This document shows, one piece after another, positions 1 through 11,296 of a DNA stretch of 64,000 bases. The stretch is taken from positions 1 to 64,000 of the forward strand of contig CAMATN010000008.1 of the NCBI GenBank assembly GCA_945861155.1, given 5' to 3'. Below the pieces are notes generated by a model. That model was not told the origin of the DNA and made no database searches. It saw only the letters and a list, made by a program, of their open reading frames with translations. This DNA is from Rhizobium sp. Q54. GTDB taxonomy: Bacteria > Pseudomonadota > Alphaproteobacteria > ATCC43930 > CGMCC-115725. A program made the translations under genes and the position numbers. The first letter of the stretch is position 1. Every line of letters begins with the position of its first letter.

Positions 1-2
1 CC

Positions 3-128
3 CTGGCCTGGCTCAACCGCTGCCGCAGGCTGGCCAAGGATTGGGAAAATCTCAACCGCAAGGCGCTCGCCTTCCTGCGCCTGGCATCAATCCGCCTGAT
101 GTTGCGAAAACTATGCAATCCCAAATGA
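3..128 (+). mobile_element. 3' end of IS5-family transposase (truncated by window start)
   Basis: Frame 3 reads LAWLNRCRRLAKDWENLNRKALAFLRLASIRLMLRKLCNPK*, the typical C-terminus of IS5-family DDE transposases (xAWLxRCRRLAKDWE). Confidence 0.85.
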
Positions 129-147
129 TGTTCCCGGACAGACTCTT

Positions 148-516
148 ACTGTTGATCGAGCGAAACGCATTCTCGTTCGGCGATGTGAGAACTTCTCCGA
201 GGCTTGTTTGCGCGAAGACGCGATAACCCCTGCGCTCTGCCGCTATTTCGTCTTCGATGATTTTGAAGGCTTGATATTCCGAAGGGCTGAGCAATCGTCG
301 CCTTTGGAATGAAGCCGCCATCACGGCGTGCAGTTGCTGCCCAACATCCGTGAGGTTGGGGGGCAGGTTCTTCTCCGGCCGGAATGGGGTGCGGAAAACA
401 CGACGCGGCGGTCGGACAGACACAAACCCGCTCAGGTGAACAACTACGAAGTAAATAAATATGATCCATGCGACTAGTATTATAAGCGCGACGCCCTGGA
501 CATTATCTCCTAACAT
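148..516 (-). pseudogene. N-terminal part of a membrane-anchored DUF2726-like protein, interrupted by the IS
   Basis: N-terminal TM helix, then LLSPSEYQAFKIIEDEI...GYRVFAQTSLGEVL...NENAFRSINSK (DUF2726-like). Similarity stops after SINSK where the IS end begins. Confidence 0.6.
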
Positions 517-637
517 CGAGCGCCACCAACTGGTTTGGTACAGTCCGCTACAGATTGATCCCCGCCGACTTCAACCGCGCGATCTGGCCAGTCTATTTAT
601 GGCCCATTAAGAAATTGTTAGTGGGGAGTTCGCCAGC

Positions 638-830
638 CGTAGGGCGGAAAAGCGCAGCGCATTCCGCCGATTTCCGCGGCGGCCTCGCCGGCACACTAGC
701 GGTGCCTCAAAGAACCGGCGCGACGGGCATTGCCACAGCGAGGGCGGCCGATTGCCCGGGCTCAACGTCGAGCAATGCTTTGCCGATTGCGGCGACAGCC
801 GGCGGAATGCGCTGCGCTGTTCCGCCCTAC
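638..830. repeat. Intergenic inverted repeat (GTAGGGCGGAAAAGCGCAGCGCATTCCGCC family)
   Basis: cgtagggcggaaaagcgcagcgcattccgccg at 638-669 and the near-reverse-complement cggcggaatgcgctgcgctgttccgccctac at 800-830. Confidence 0.65.
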
Positions 831-878
831 ACTCCTACCGAGCACCCCCGCGGTTACGGCAGTTCACTTTTCGCCGTC

Positions 879-3044
<2,166 letters not shown>

Positions 3045-3120
3045 CGTGACCTCCGGCGCCGCGAGGCGCGCGTCCTGCCGCCTGCCGCGATTATATGGCG
3101 CGGCCGTTCGCGAGGTCCAA

Positions 3121-4311
3121 TTAAGGCCGGCGCAGACTGTGCCGCAGCACGATCGCGGCGCTCAGCAGCACGACCGCGCCGACCTGGTGAGCGACGCCGA
3201 GCGCAACCGGCACGACGAGCACAAGCGTGGCAACCCCAAGCGCGAACTGCAGCATCGCCGCGGCCAGCAGGGCGTGCAGCGCATAGGCGGCCGAGCGCGG
3301 CAACGCGGCCCGCCAGCCCGCCAGCCACAGCAGCAGCACGGCGATGCAAAGCGTCAGCGCCAGCAGACGATGGTTGAACTGCACCGCCGCGACGTTCTCG
3401 AACCAGTTCAGGATGAAGGGCTGCAGCTGGGCGTAGCCGGCCGGCACGACGCGGCCATCCATCAGCGGGAAATTGTTGTAGGTGTGGCCGGCATTCATGC
3501 CCGCGACAAAGCCGCCGGCGACGATCGTCAGCGCGACGAGAATGAGGATCGCCTCCGCCGCACGACGCCAGCCGCCCGCTACCCCCACCCTGCCCTCCCC
3601 CGCTCGGGGGGGAGGGTTCTCTGGGGCCGCCTGCTTTGTTCCCTCCCCCGCAAGCGGGGGAGGGTTAGGGTGGGGGTGTTGCGCTGGGCACCCGGGAAAA
3701 TTGCGCTCGAAAAAGCCCAGCGCGATCCACAACGTCGCCGCGTAGATCGCCAGCGCCAGCACGAGATGGGCGACGAGCCGGTACTGGCTGACCGAGACCC
3801 GGTCGGCCAGGCCGCTCTTGACCATGTACCAGCCGAGCGCGCCCTGCGCGAAGCCGAGCAGGAAAATACCCGACAGCGGCACGACCAGGCGGCGAGGCAT
3901 TTGACGCCGAAGCAGTAAGTAGATGAACGGCAGGGCATAAGCGACGCCGATCAGCCGGCCCCACAGCCGATGCAGATACTCCCACAGATAGATGGTTTTG
4001 AACTCGGCGAGGCTCATTCCGTAATTGAGCAGCCGGTATTGCGCGATCTGCTGGTATTTCTCGAATTCGGCGGCCCAGCCGGCGGCCGACAGCGGCGGCA
4101 GGATGCCGCTCACCGGCTGCCATTCGGTGATCGACAGACCGGAGCGGGTCAGCCGGGTAATGCCGCCGATCGCCACCATCACGAAGATCATGCCGCAGCA
4201 ACACAAGAGCCAATAAGCGATCACCCGCCCCTGCTGGCCCGATGTCGCCGCGGCCGCGGCCGAATTCGCGGCGGCAGGCCGTAATGAGAGAGCGCCCGCG
4301 CCGATCTTCAT
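3121..4311 (-). CDS. ctaA: Heme A synthase (COX15/CtaA family) carrying an in-frame repeat insertion
   Basis: [56 protein letters not shown]. Likely start MKIGAG (the ORF is open from 4362). Confidence 0.9.
   Translation of the reverse strand: MKIGAGALSLRPAAANSAAAAATSGQQGRVIAYWLLCCCGMIFVMVAIGGITRLTRSGLSITEWQPVSGILPPLSAAGWAAEFEKYQQIAQYRLLNYGMSLAEFKTIYLWEYLHRLWGRLIGVAYALPFIYLLLRRQMPRRLVVPLSGIFLLGFAQGALGWYMVKSGLADRVSVSQYRLVAHLVLALAIYAATLWIALGFFERNFPGCPAQHPHPNPPPLAGEGTKQAAPENPPPRAGEGRVGVAGGWRRAAEAILILVALTIVAGGFVAGMNAGHTYNNFPLMDGRVVPAGYAQLQPFILNWFENVAAVQFNHRLLALTLCIAVLLLWLAGWRAALPRSAAYALHALLAAAMLQFALGVATLVLVVPVALGVAHQVGAVVLLSAAIVLRHSLRRP
3581..3679. repeat. Palindromic repeat family A (CCCTCCCCCGCxxGCGGGGGAGGG) inside heme A synthase CDS
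   Basis: acccccaccctgccctcccccgctcggggggg...ccctcccccgcaagcgggggagggttagggtgggggt; same arms at 23812, 41112 and 59341. Confidence 0.85.
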
Positions 4312-4381
4312 GCCCGCGACGTCGAGCGAGTTAAGGCCAGCGACGCTGATTTGGCGGAGCAAACGCCCGGTTCGTGGCGCG

Positions 4382-4489
4382 CTACGAGGTCGCCCGTGCG
4401 CGTTGACGGCGCCGTTTCGCCTGGAGCTTGGCCTTGCGCCGGTTGGCTCGTTCGGCCGTGCTGGAGAGGCGGGTTCGCGCTTTACTCAT
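4382..4489 (-). CDS. Small highly basic hypothetical protein (35 aa)
   Basis: MSKARTRLSSTAERANRRKAKLQAKRRRQRARATS; 46% K/R. Confidence 0.4.
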   Translation of the reverse strand: MSKARTRLSSTAERANRRKAKLQAKRRRQRARATS

Positions 4490-4715
4490 GGCTGTTATTC
4501 TCCGCCAAATGCCTGGCTGGTTTGTGCATGCGTGGCCCAACCGAACGCCGGCACGGGGCCAGCACTGGCCCAGCCCTTGTTCCCGTGTTGGCTCCCGTTC
4601 CTTGGTTCTTATAGAACTCTCTGCATCCTGCCAACGCCTCAATCGGCACGACCGTACCCGGGCGGAACGCCGCCCGGAGCAGAGACCAGCGGATGGCCGC
4701 TACCGAACCTCCGGT

Positions 4716-5336
4716 TCAGGCAAGCCGCAGGCCGACGGCTTCGGGTCCCTTCTGACCTTGGGCTACGTCGACGGCGACGCGCTGTCCTTCCGCCAGGCCC
4801 ATGATGCCGGCACGCTCCAGTGCCGAGGCGTGCACGAAGATATCTTTTCCCCCGTGATCCGGAGCGATAAAGCCAAAGCCTTTGTTGGCATTGTACCACT
4901 TCACCGTGCCCAACTCTTCGACGGTGGCGCGGTCGCCCGACGGATAGGCCGGTCGCTCCGGCCGCGGACGCCGAGGCGGCTCTTGCGCCGCAGTGCTGGC
5001 ATCGAGGCTGATAATCTCGGTCACCTGCGGCCCCTTGGGTCCGGGGCTGGTGCGCACTTCGAGCGTCGCGCCCGGCGGCACGCTGCCGTGGCCGCTGCGC
5101 TCCGCCACGCTGACATGCAGGAAGGCATCCCCGGAACCATCCGCGAGCTGCACGAAGCCGAACCCCTTCTCGGGATTGTACCACTTGACGGTGGCTCGGA
5201 CGGAGGGACCGGCCGGCGTTTCGAACTGGGGACCGCCCGGTGGGGCAAATCCGAAATTACGCTTGGGCTGTTCGTAGTTGTCGTCGTCGAAACTACGGCG
5301 GCGGTTCGGGCGGAAATCTCTGTCTCTGGTGTTCAC
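4716..5336 (-). CDS. Cold-shock domain protein with two CSDs
   Basis: Two CSD signatures: ATVKWYNPEKGFGFVQLADGSGDAFLHVS and GTVKWYNANKGFGFIAPDHGGKDIFVHASALE. Confidence 0.9.
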   Translation of the reverse strand: MNTRDRDFRPNRRRSFDDDNYEQPKRNFGFAPPGGPQFETPAGPSVRATVKWYNPEKGFGFVQLADGSGDAFLHVSVAERSGHGSVPPGATLEVRTSPGPKGPQVTEIISLDASTAAQEPPRRPRPERPAYPSGDRATVEELGTVKWYNANKGFGFIAPDHGGKDIFVHASALERAGIMGLAEGQRVAVDVAQGQKGPEAVGLRLA

Positions 5337-5370
5337 GGCCGCTTCCTGCGCGAGTTAAGGGGAGTTCCAA

Positions 5371-6099
5371 TCATTTGCTGGCTTGAGTCCCGCCGATTGC
5401 GGGATTGATCGCCAACGACGCGCCCGCCGCCCCGCCGGCTTCGTAAGCCGACGGCGCCACCAGCCGCGTCGCGCGGCGCACCGTCCGCAGCTTCAAATCG
5501 AGCTTCTCAAGCTCGGCATCGACGACCGAGGCTTTGAGGACGACGAGATCGCGCCCGGTGCCATTTTTCACGGCGTCGCGCTCTCCCTTCATCGCCGTCA
5601 GCTTGTCCGCGATGGACGCGACCATGCCCAAATTGAAGGATGAATTCGCCACATGCCGATCCTGATGCCGGAAACGCCGATAGCCGAGCGAAATCTTATA
5701 GCGGCCGAGCTCGGATCGCACGGCGTTATCGATCAACCCGGTCAGATAGTGCGCGACCTCGATATCGGAGCGCAGACCGAAGAATACATAACGGGCCTCG
5801 CCGGTCGGGTCCTTCTCGCGCCAGACACGGCAATCGCAGAAATTCGCGATGGCGCCGATGCAGTCATCCAGCGGAATGCGCTTCTTGCGGTAGGTCTCAT
5901 ACTCGCGCCGCTCGCACGGCGCATCGCGGATTTCAACATCGGTCAGCGAAAGATCGTATCGGTCGAGCAGCTCGGCCACCTTGGCGGCGGCCAACAGGGC
6001 TTCGGCCTCCGTGCAGCCGTTGTCGGTGGTCTTGGCCCGCAAACCCTGGATGCGCGTCTTGAGCCTGTCGAGCGCGTCGGGGTCAGGGCGTACGGTCAT
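5371..6099 (-). CDS. DUF2786-like domain protein
   Basis: LDRLKTRIQGLRAKTTDNGCTEAEALLAAAKVAELLDRYDLSLTDVEI N-terminal DUF2786-like pattern. Confidence 0.6.
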   Translation of the reverse strand: MTVRPDPDALDRLKTRIQGLRAKTTDNGCTEAEALLAAAKVAELLDRYDLSLTDVEIRDAPCERREYETYRKKRIPLDDCIGAIANFCDCRVWREKDPTGEARYVFFGLRSDIEVAHYLTGLIDNAVRSELGRYKISLGYRRFRHQDRHVANSSFNLGMVASIADKLTAMKGERDAVKNGTGRDLVVLKASVVDAELEKLDLKLRTVRRATRLVAPSAYEAGGAAGASLAINPAIGGTQASK

Positions 6100-6257
6100 C
6101 GAAGGGTCCCAAAGACAAAGCTAACCATATCGGCAACGCGACCCACGGGCCAAGGGATTGACCTGTGTCCGGCCGGTTCCACGGCCGGTTGGACGGCATT
6201 GACAGCCGATGTGCGGCGGTTCACGGTCAATTCAATAGCAGGCGGAGGAAGCAGCAA

Positions 6258-7232
6258 ATGGTGTCGTCCCCTCGGCAGAGCGTCGGCGCCAACACGCGTC
6301 CGGCCATCGAAGTAATACCCCTCACCCTTCATATCGGCGCGGAAATCCGGGGCGTCGACCTCACCGAGCCCTTGCCGCCGGATCAATTGAGGCAGGTGCG
6401 GGAGGCCTTCCTGAAGTGGAAGGTGATTTTCTTTCGGGGCCAGCATCTCGATCATGCGCGGCACGTGGCGATGGCGCGCCAGTTTGGAGAGCCGACGATC
6501 GGCCATGCCGTGTTCGGCCATGTCGAGGGCTACCCCGAAATCTACTCGGTCGCCAAGAACCGGACCGCCAACGAGAACCGCACGGCGATGATGGTGACGC
6601 CGTGGTCGGGCTGGCACACCGACATCACCGCGGCGGTCAACCCGCCCTGCGCCTCGATCCTGCGCGGCGTGACGATACCGCCTTATGGCGGGGACACGTT
6701 CTGGACCAATCTTGCCGCTGCTTACACCGGGCTGTCGCCGACCATGCGCGGGTTTGTCGACGGGCTGCGCGCCATTCACAAATATGTGCCGCGTGAAAAC
6801 CCCAAGGCGGGAAGCGAGTACAACGAACGCATCAAGCGCCGCGCCTTGGCGAGCGAACATCCGCTTATAACCGTCCATGCCGAGACCGGGGAACGTGTCC
6901 TCTTCGTCAGCCCGTCCTATGTTAAAGAGATCGTCGGGCTGAGCCCGCGCGAAAGCCAGAAGATGCTCGAGATGATCTGGGAGCATGTCACGCGTCCCGA
7001 ATACACGGTGCGCTTCAAGTGGAACGAGGGCGACATCGCGTTCTGGGACAATCGCTCGACCTCGCACCTCGCGCCGACCGACATCTTTCAATCCGACTTC
7101 GACCGCCAGCTCTATCGGATTACCCTGGTCGGCGAGCCGCTTGTCGGCATCGACGGGAAGCCCTCCCGGTCGATCGAGGGCCTCCCGATCCTGTCCGCGG
7201 CGGAGGAGTTGCGGATGATGGCAGCAGAGTAG
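6258..7232 (+). CDS. TauD/TfdA family Fe(II)/2-oxoglutarate dioxygenase
   Basis: VIFFRGQHLDHARHVAMARQFGEP, HxD in GWHTDITAAVNPP, WDNRSTSHLA. Confidence 0.9.
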   Translation: MVSSPRQSVGANTRPAIEVIPLTLHIGAEIRGVDLTEPLPPDQLRQVREAFLKWKVIFFRGQHLDHARHVAMARQFGEPTIGHAVFGHVEGYPEIYSVAKNRTANENRTAMMVTPWSGWHTDITAAVNPPCASILRGVTIPPYGGDTFWTNLAAAYTGLSPTMRGFVDGLRAIHKYVPRENPKAGSEYNERIKRRALASEHPLITVHAETGERVLFVSPSYVKEIVGLSPRESQKMLEMIWEHVTRPEYTVRFKWNEGDIAFWDNRSTSHLAPTDIFQSDFDRQLYRITLVGEPLVGIDGKPSRSIEGLPILSAAEELRMMAAE

Positions 7233-7250
7233 TCACAGCCCCCAAAGTCT

Positions 7251-7351
7251 GTCATTCCGGGGCGCCGCGGCGCGGCGAACCCGGAATCCATATTCCAGAG
7301 GCCGGTGTTCATGGATTCCGGGTTCCGCCCTTCGGGCGGCCCCGGAATGAC
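7251..7351. repeat. Dispersed palindromic repeat family C, copy 1
   Basis: gtcattccgg...ccggaatgac terminal inverted repeats; copy 2 at 63187-63287 in opposite orientation. Confidence 0.8.
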
Positions 7352-7398
7352 AACAGTTTTGCGGAAAGCCCCTTCCGGGGTGACGCGAGGAGTGCAAG

Positions 7399-8304
7399 AT
7401 GCCCGCCGCCAATTACCTGCCGGAAGTGCTCGAAACCACCGAAGCGGATCGCCTCGCCACCGGCTTTATTTTTACCGAAGGTCCAACATGGCATCCCGAC
7501 GGGTATTGGTATTTCGTCGATATCCGCCAGAATAAGCTGTTTCGCCTGACACCAGGGAAAGAGCCGGAAATCGTCAGAAACACGATCGGCGGCAACGGCA
7601 CGACCTTCGACTTGCAGGGCCGCCTGGTCGTGTGCGAGGGCGATGACCGGCGCCTGACGCGCATGAGCGCGGACGGCAAAGTGGAATCGTTGGTCGACAA
7701 CTACAAAGGCGGGCGTTTCAATCGCCCCAACGATGTTATTTGCCACTCGAACGGCTGCCTGTATTTCACCGATCCGGACAAGCGCCGGGCCTATCGCGAG
7801 CGCGAGATACCGGGCCCGGAAGGCGACAACAATTTGTGGGATGGCGCTTGCGTCTATCGTTTGGCGCCGGACGGCGGGCTGAGCGTGCTCGCGCATTGCG
7901 AATACCCGAACGGGCTCGCGCTGTCGCCGGACGAGCGCACGATGTATGTGGCGAACACGCGCTCGTCGCAATACATCCACGGGGTCACGCTCGACGCGGC
8001 CGGCAACATGATCGGGCGCAGCATCTTCGCCGATATGAACGAAGGCGCCGAACCGGGCATACCCGATGGCCTGAAGGTCGACAGCATCGGCCGGGTGTAT
8101 TGCACCGGGCCGGGCGGCATCTGGGTGATGGCGCCCGACGGCAAGCGCGTCGGCATCATCAAGTGGCCGGAGCAGGCGGTGAACTTTGCGTTCGGCGGGC
8201 CGGACCTGCGGACATTGCTGTGCTGCGCGCATACCTCCGTTTACACCTTGCGCGTCAAGGTGCCGGGCAATCCGCATCCCTGGTATAAATTGCGCGGGCA
8301 GTGA
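7399..8304 (+). CDS. SMP-30/gluconolactonase/LRE family protein
   Basis: ATGFIFTEGPTWHPDGYWYFVDI, NRPNDVICHSNGCLYFTDP, GIPDGLKVDSIGRVYCTGPGGIWVM. Confidence 0.9.
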   Translation: MPAANYLPEVLETTEADRLATGFIFTEGPTWHPDGYWYFVDIRQNKLFRLTPGKEPEIVRNTIGGNGTTFDLQGRLVVCEGDDRRLTRMSADGKVESLVDNYKGGRFNRPNDVICHSNGCLYFTDPDKRRAYREREIPGPEGDNNLWDGACVYRLAPDGGLSVLAHCEYPNGLALSPDERTMYVANTRSSQYIHGVTLDAAGNMIGRSIFADMNEGAEPGIPDGLKVDSIGRVYCTGPGGIWVMAPDGKRVGIIKWPEQAVNFAFGGPDLRTLLCCAHTSVYTLRVKVPGNPHPWYKLRGQ

Positions 8305-8320
8305 GCGCGGGACGCCTCCG

Positions 8321-9220
8321 ATGATACCGCGCCGCTACGGCCCTCTCGCCTATGTGCCGATCACCCGCCGCCCCAAGCTCACCTGGCCCGGCGGAGCGCG
8401 GGTGGCGCTGTGGGTCAATCCCAATATCGAATTCTTCGGCCTCGACGACGTGATGCCGAACAATTTCAACGAGCGCGTGCCGCGGGAGCACGCGAGGATC
8501 CCGAATGTGCGCAACTGGGCGGTGCGCGACTATGGCAACCGCATCGGCATCTGGCGGCTGATGGAGGTGCTGACCCGGCATGGCATCCGCGCCAGCGCTG
8601 CGCTGAACAGCGAGGTCTGCGACCATCACCCCGAGATCATCGAGGAAGCCGGCCGGCTCGGCTGGGAGCTGATCGGCCACAACCAGACCAACGCGCTGCG
8701 GCTGACCGAGATGGACGGCGGAGAGGAGCGCGATGCAATTCGGGCGACGATCGACCGCATCGAGGCGGCGTCCGGCACGCGCCCGGTCGGCTGGCTCGGC
8801 GCCGGCCTGGCCGAGACCTGGAACACGCTCGATTACCTCGCCGAGGCCGGCATCCGCTATGTCTGCGACTGGGTCAACGACGACCAGCCGTATTTGTTCG
8901 AGATCGGCGCCCCGCCGCTCGTGTCGCTGCCCTATTCGGTGCAGACCAACGACGTGCCGGCCTATTTCGAGATGAAGGCGTCAGTGCGCGAATTCGAGGC
9001 GATGCTGCGGCGGCAGTTCGACACGCTCTACCGCGAGGGCGAAACCATCCCGCGGGTCATGGCGATCGCGGTCCACCCGTACGTGACCGGCCAGCCGCAT
9101 CGGATCGGCGCTCTCGATTCGGCGCTCGAATACATCTGCTCGCATCCTGGCGTCTGGCGCGCCACCGGCTGGGAGATCGTGCAGCATTTCCTGGCGCAGC
9201 AACCATCGAGCGTTCGGTGA
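8321..9220 (+). CDS. Polysaccharide deacetylase family protein (PuuE/allantoinase-like)
   Basis: ARVALWVNPNIEFF, NRIGIWRLMEVLTRHGIRASAALNSEVCDHHPEIIEEAGRLGWELIGHNQTN. Confidence 0.85.
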   Translation: MIPRRYGPLAYVPITRRPKLTWPGGARVALWVNPNIEFFGLDDVMPNNFNERVPREHARIPNVRNWAVRDYGNRIGIWRLMEVLTRHGIRASAALNSEVCDHHPEIIEEAGRLGWELIGHNQTNALRLTEMDGGEERDAIRATIDRIEAASGTRPVGWLGAGLAETWNTLDYLAEAGIRYVCDWVNDDQPYLFEIGAPPLVSLPYSVQTNDVPAYFEMKASVREFEAMLRRQFDTLYREGETIPRVMAIAVHPYVTGQPHRIGALDSALEYICSHPGVWRATGWEIVQHFLAQQPSSVR

Positions 9221-9347
9221 GTGACCCCGCCGCGCGTCAGTGGCCGGCGTCGCGAGCGCGCGAGCCCATCCCACCAGCGCGATCCCGGTTCCCGTGGTGT
9301 TCGCCCGTTGCCCGGCGGCGAATGCCGAACCGCGACGGCTCTCTTTT

Positions 9348-11033
9348 CTAAAGATCGCTATCGGAGAAGTTCAGGAGACCGGACGCGCGAATGCCAGTGC
9401 TCGGATAGGAAGTCTCGCGCATGGCGTCGAGCGAGAAGGACGGCTCGATAAGGCGCAGCTTTTCGAAGGCATCCCGCGCCTTGTCGCGCTCGCCGAGTTG
9501 CAAGTAGAGCGGCACCAGAGAACGCCGCGGCGGGCGATAGGCCGGGGCCAACGCGCAGGCGATCTCGGCCGCCCGGACCGCCTCGTCGAACCGCCCCGTG
9601 AGCAGCGCGGTCATGCCGCACAGCGTGTGCAGCATGTAGCGGTACGGCGCTAACCCGGAGAGCTCGCGGCCGCGGCAGGTTTCGAGATATCCCGCCTCAT
9701 GGTCGCCGAGATACGACTTGGCCCGGCCGAGGAACGCATGCCCGAGCGGATGCGTAGGGTTGCACTTGACGCTCAACTCCGCGAGCTCGTGTCCGAGCGC
9801 GTATTTGCGGAGGACGAAGCTGTAGACGTAGGACGCCAGCGCCAGGACGGTCGCGTTGTGCGGATCGGCCTCGAGCGCTCGCTTGGCCAGTTCCTCCGAT
9901 TCTTCGACGGCGAGACGGCGATCGACATAGATATGCTCACCGACATAGAAGATGCGGGCGTAAGCGCGCCACGCCAAGTACACCCCCTTGGGATCCGATT
10001 CGTAGGCGCTGCCGAGTAGCACGTCGGCGCGATCGACCTCGGCCAGGTCGAGCCTGAACATGCGCTGCACCGCGTCGAACGCCTGGGTGAACGCGCGGGC
10101 ACCATCGGGCGATGAGCCGATCCGATTTAGGTAATGACCGGCGGCCTCGACCGACCGGTTGATCAGCGCCTGCAACCGGGGCGCGTCCGCCACAAACCCG
10201 GATTCGAGCGAGATGGCCTCCGAGCCGGACCAGAGTTGCATCGAGCCCTCGGCGGTCAACAGGACGACATTGACCGCGACATCCCGCGACACCGCCAGCG
10301 CGTCGACCCGAAGCTGCAAACCCTGCGGTCCCTTCCCCGCATCGGAGATGTCGATCGCCCATTGATCGGACAGCCCCTGAGTGATGCGGTCCCCGACCAG
10401 GCGGGAGAGAAACAATCCGCTCTCGCTGCTGACGGTCAGCGGCGGCAGCAGCCGAACCCACGGACGGGCCGCCGCCGGGGAGAGGCGCTGTACGATTCGC
10501 GGCTCCGACCGGCCCGGCTCGGAGACGGCGGGCTCTGACACCGGTGGCCTGGCGGCTATCGTCAATTTCAGCGCCGCGACCCGTTGCTCGAACGCGGTGC
10601 GCTGGTTGCGCAGCCAGTGCTCGAATTCCTCGTCGGCGACGTCGATGTCATCGAGCAGCAGCGGCAATTCGACCGTTTGGGCCAGTTCGCACAGGTCGGC
10701 CCGGTCGAGATCGACCGCGACCCGCCCCTCGGCGAGCCCGACGCCGCGCATATCGCTGATCAGGCAGTCCCGGTAACGCTCGCCGAACGCCCGGCGAATT
10801 TCGGTCAACGTCTGACGCAGGCTCGCCGCGCCTTGCTCCGGGCCGCGGTCGCTCCACAATTTGTCCTGCAGCGCCGATCGCGACCGGCGCCGCGTCGGCG
10901 TCAATGCGAGCATTGCGACAAGCGCCCGCGCCTTGCGGCCGCGCGGCGTCAGGTCTTCGCCGTCATGTGCATGAACCCGGAACGCGCCGATAACGGAAAT
11001 ACGGAGTTCCGGCAGACCTACCGCTTCGCCCAT
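9348..11033 (-). CDS. SARP/BTAD-type transcriptional regulator with TPR-like C-terminus
   Basis: GRKARALVAMLALTPTRRRSRSALQDKLWSDRGPEQGAASLRQTLTEIRRAFG, followed by helical repeat region. Confidence 0.8.
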   Translation of the reverse strand: MGEAVGLPELRISVIGAFRVHAHDGEDLTPRGRKARALVAMLALTPTRRRSRSALQDKLWSDRGPEQGAASLRQTLTEIRRAFGERYRDCLISDMRGVGLAEGRVAVDLDRADLCELAQTVELPLLLDDIDVADEEFEHWLRNQRTAFEQRVAALKLTIAARPPVSEPAVSEPGRSEPRIVQRLSPAAARPWVRLLPPLTVSSESGLFLSRLVGDRITQGLSDQWAIDISDAGKGPQGLQLRVDALAVSRDVAVNVVLLTAEGSMQLWSGSEAISLESGFVADAPRLQALINRSVEAAGHYLNRIGSSPDGARAFTQAFDAVQRMFRLDLAEVDRADVLLGSAYESDPKGVYLAWRAYARIFYVGEHIYVDRRLAVEESEELAKRALEADPHNATVLALASYVYSFVLRKYALGHELAELSVKCNPTHPLGHAFLGRAKSYLGDHEAGYLETCRGRELSGLAPYRYMLHTLCGMTALLTGRFDEAVRAAEIACALAPAYRPPRRSLVPLYLQLGERDKARDAFEKLRLIEPSFSLDAMRETSYPSTGIRASGLLNFSDSDL

Positions 11034-11296
11034 GGGTGGATCAGCCTCAGAAAAGGTGACTCATGTTATCAAAGCGCGATGATCGCGGGAAGGTGCAAAC
11101 GCGCTGATACAAGCTCGACGGTCACTCGTCGGCATCAACCATCATTCACCCGTGAAACCGCCGTGAATTCGTCAGTCTCGCCCGGCTCCGGCGGTTGCGG
11201 CGGCAATCGCGCGCTCGCATCCTCTCTCCACAGCGCTGATCAAACGGCGCGCCGTTTGCCCGCATCCTGCGGCGCGGCGAAAAGGGAGACGATGAG

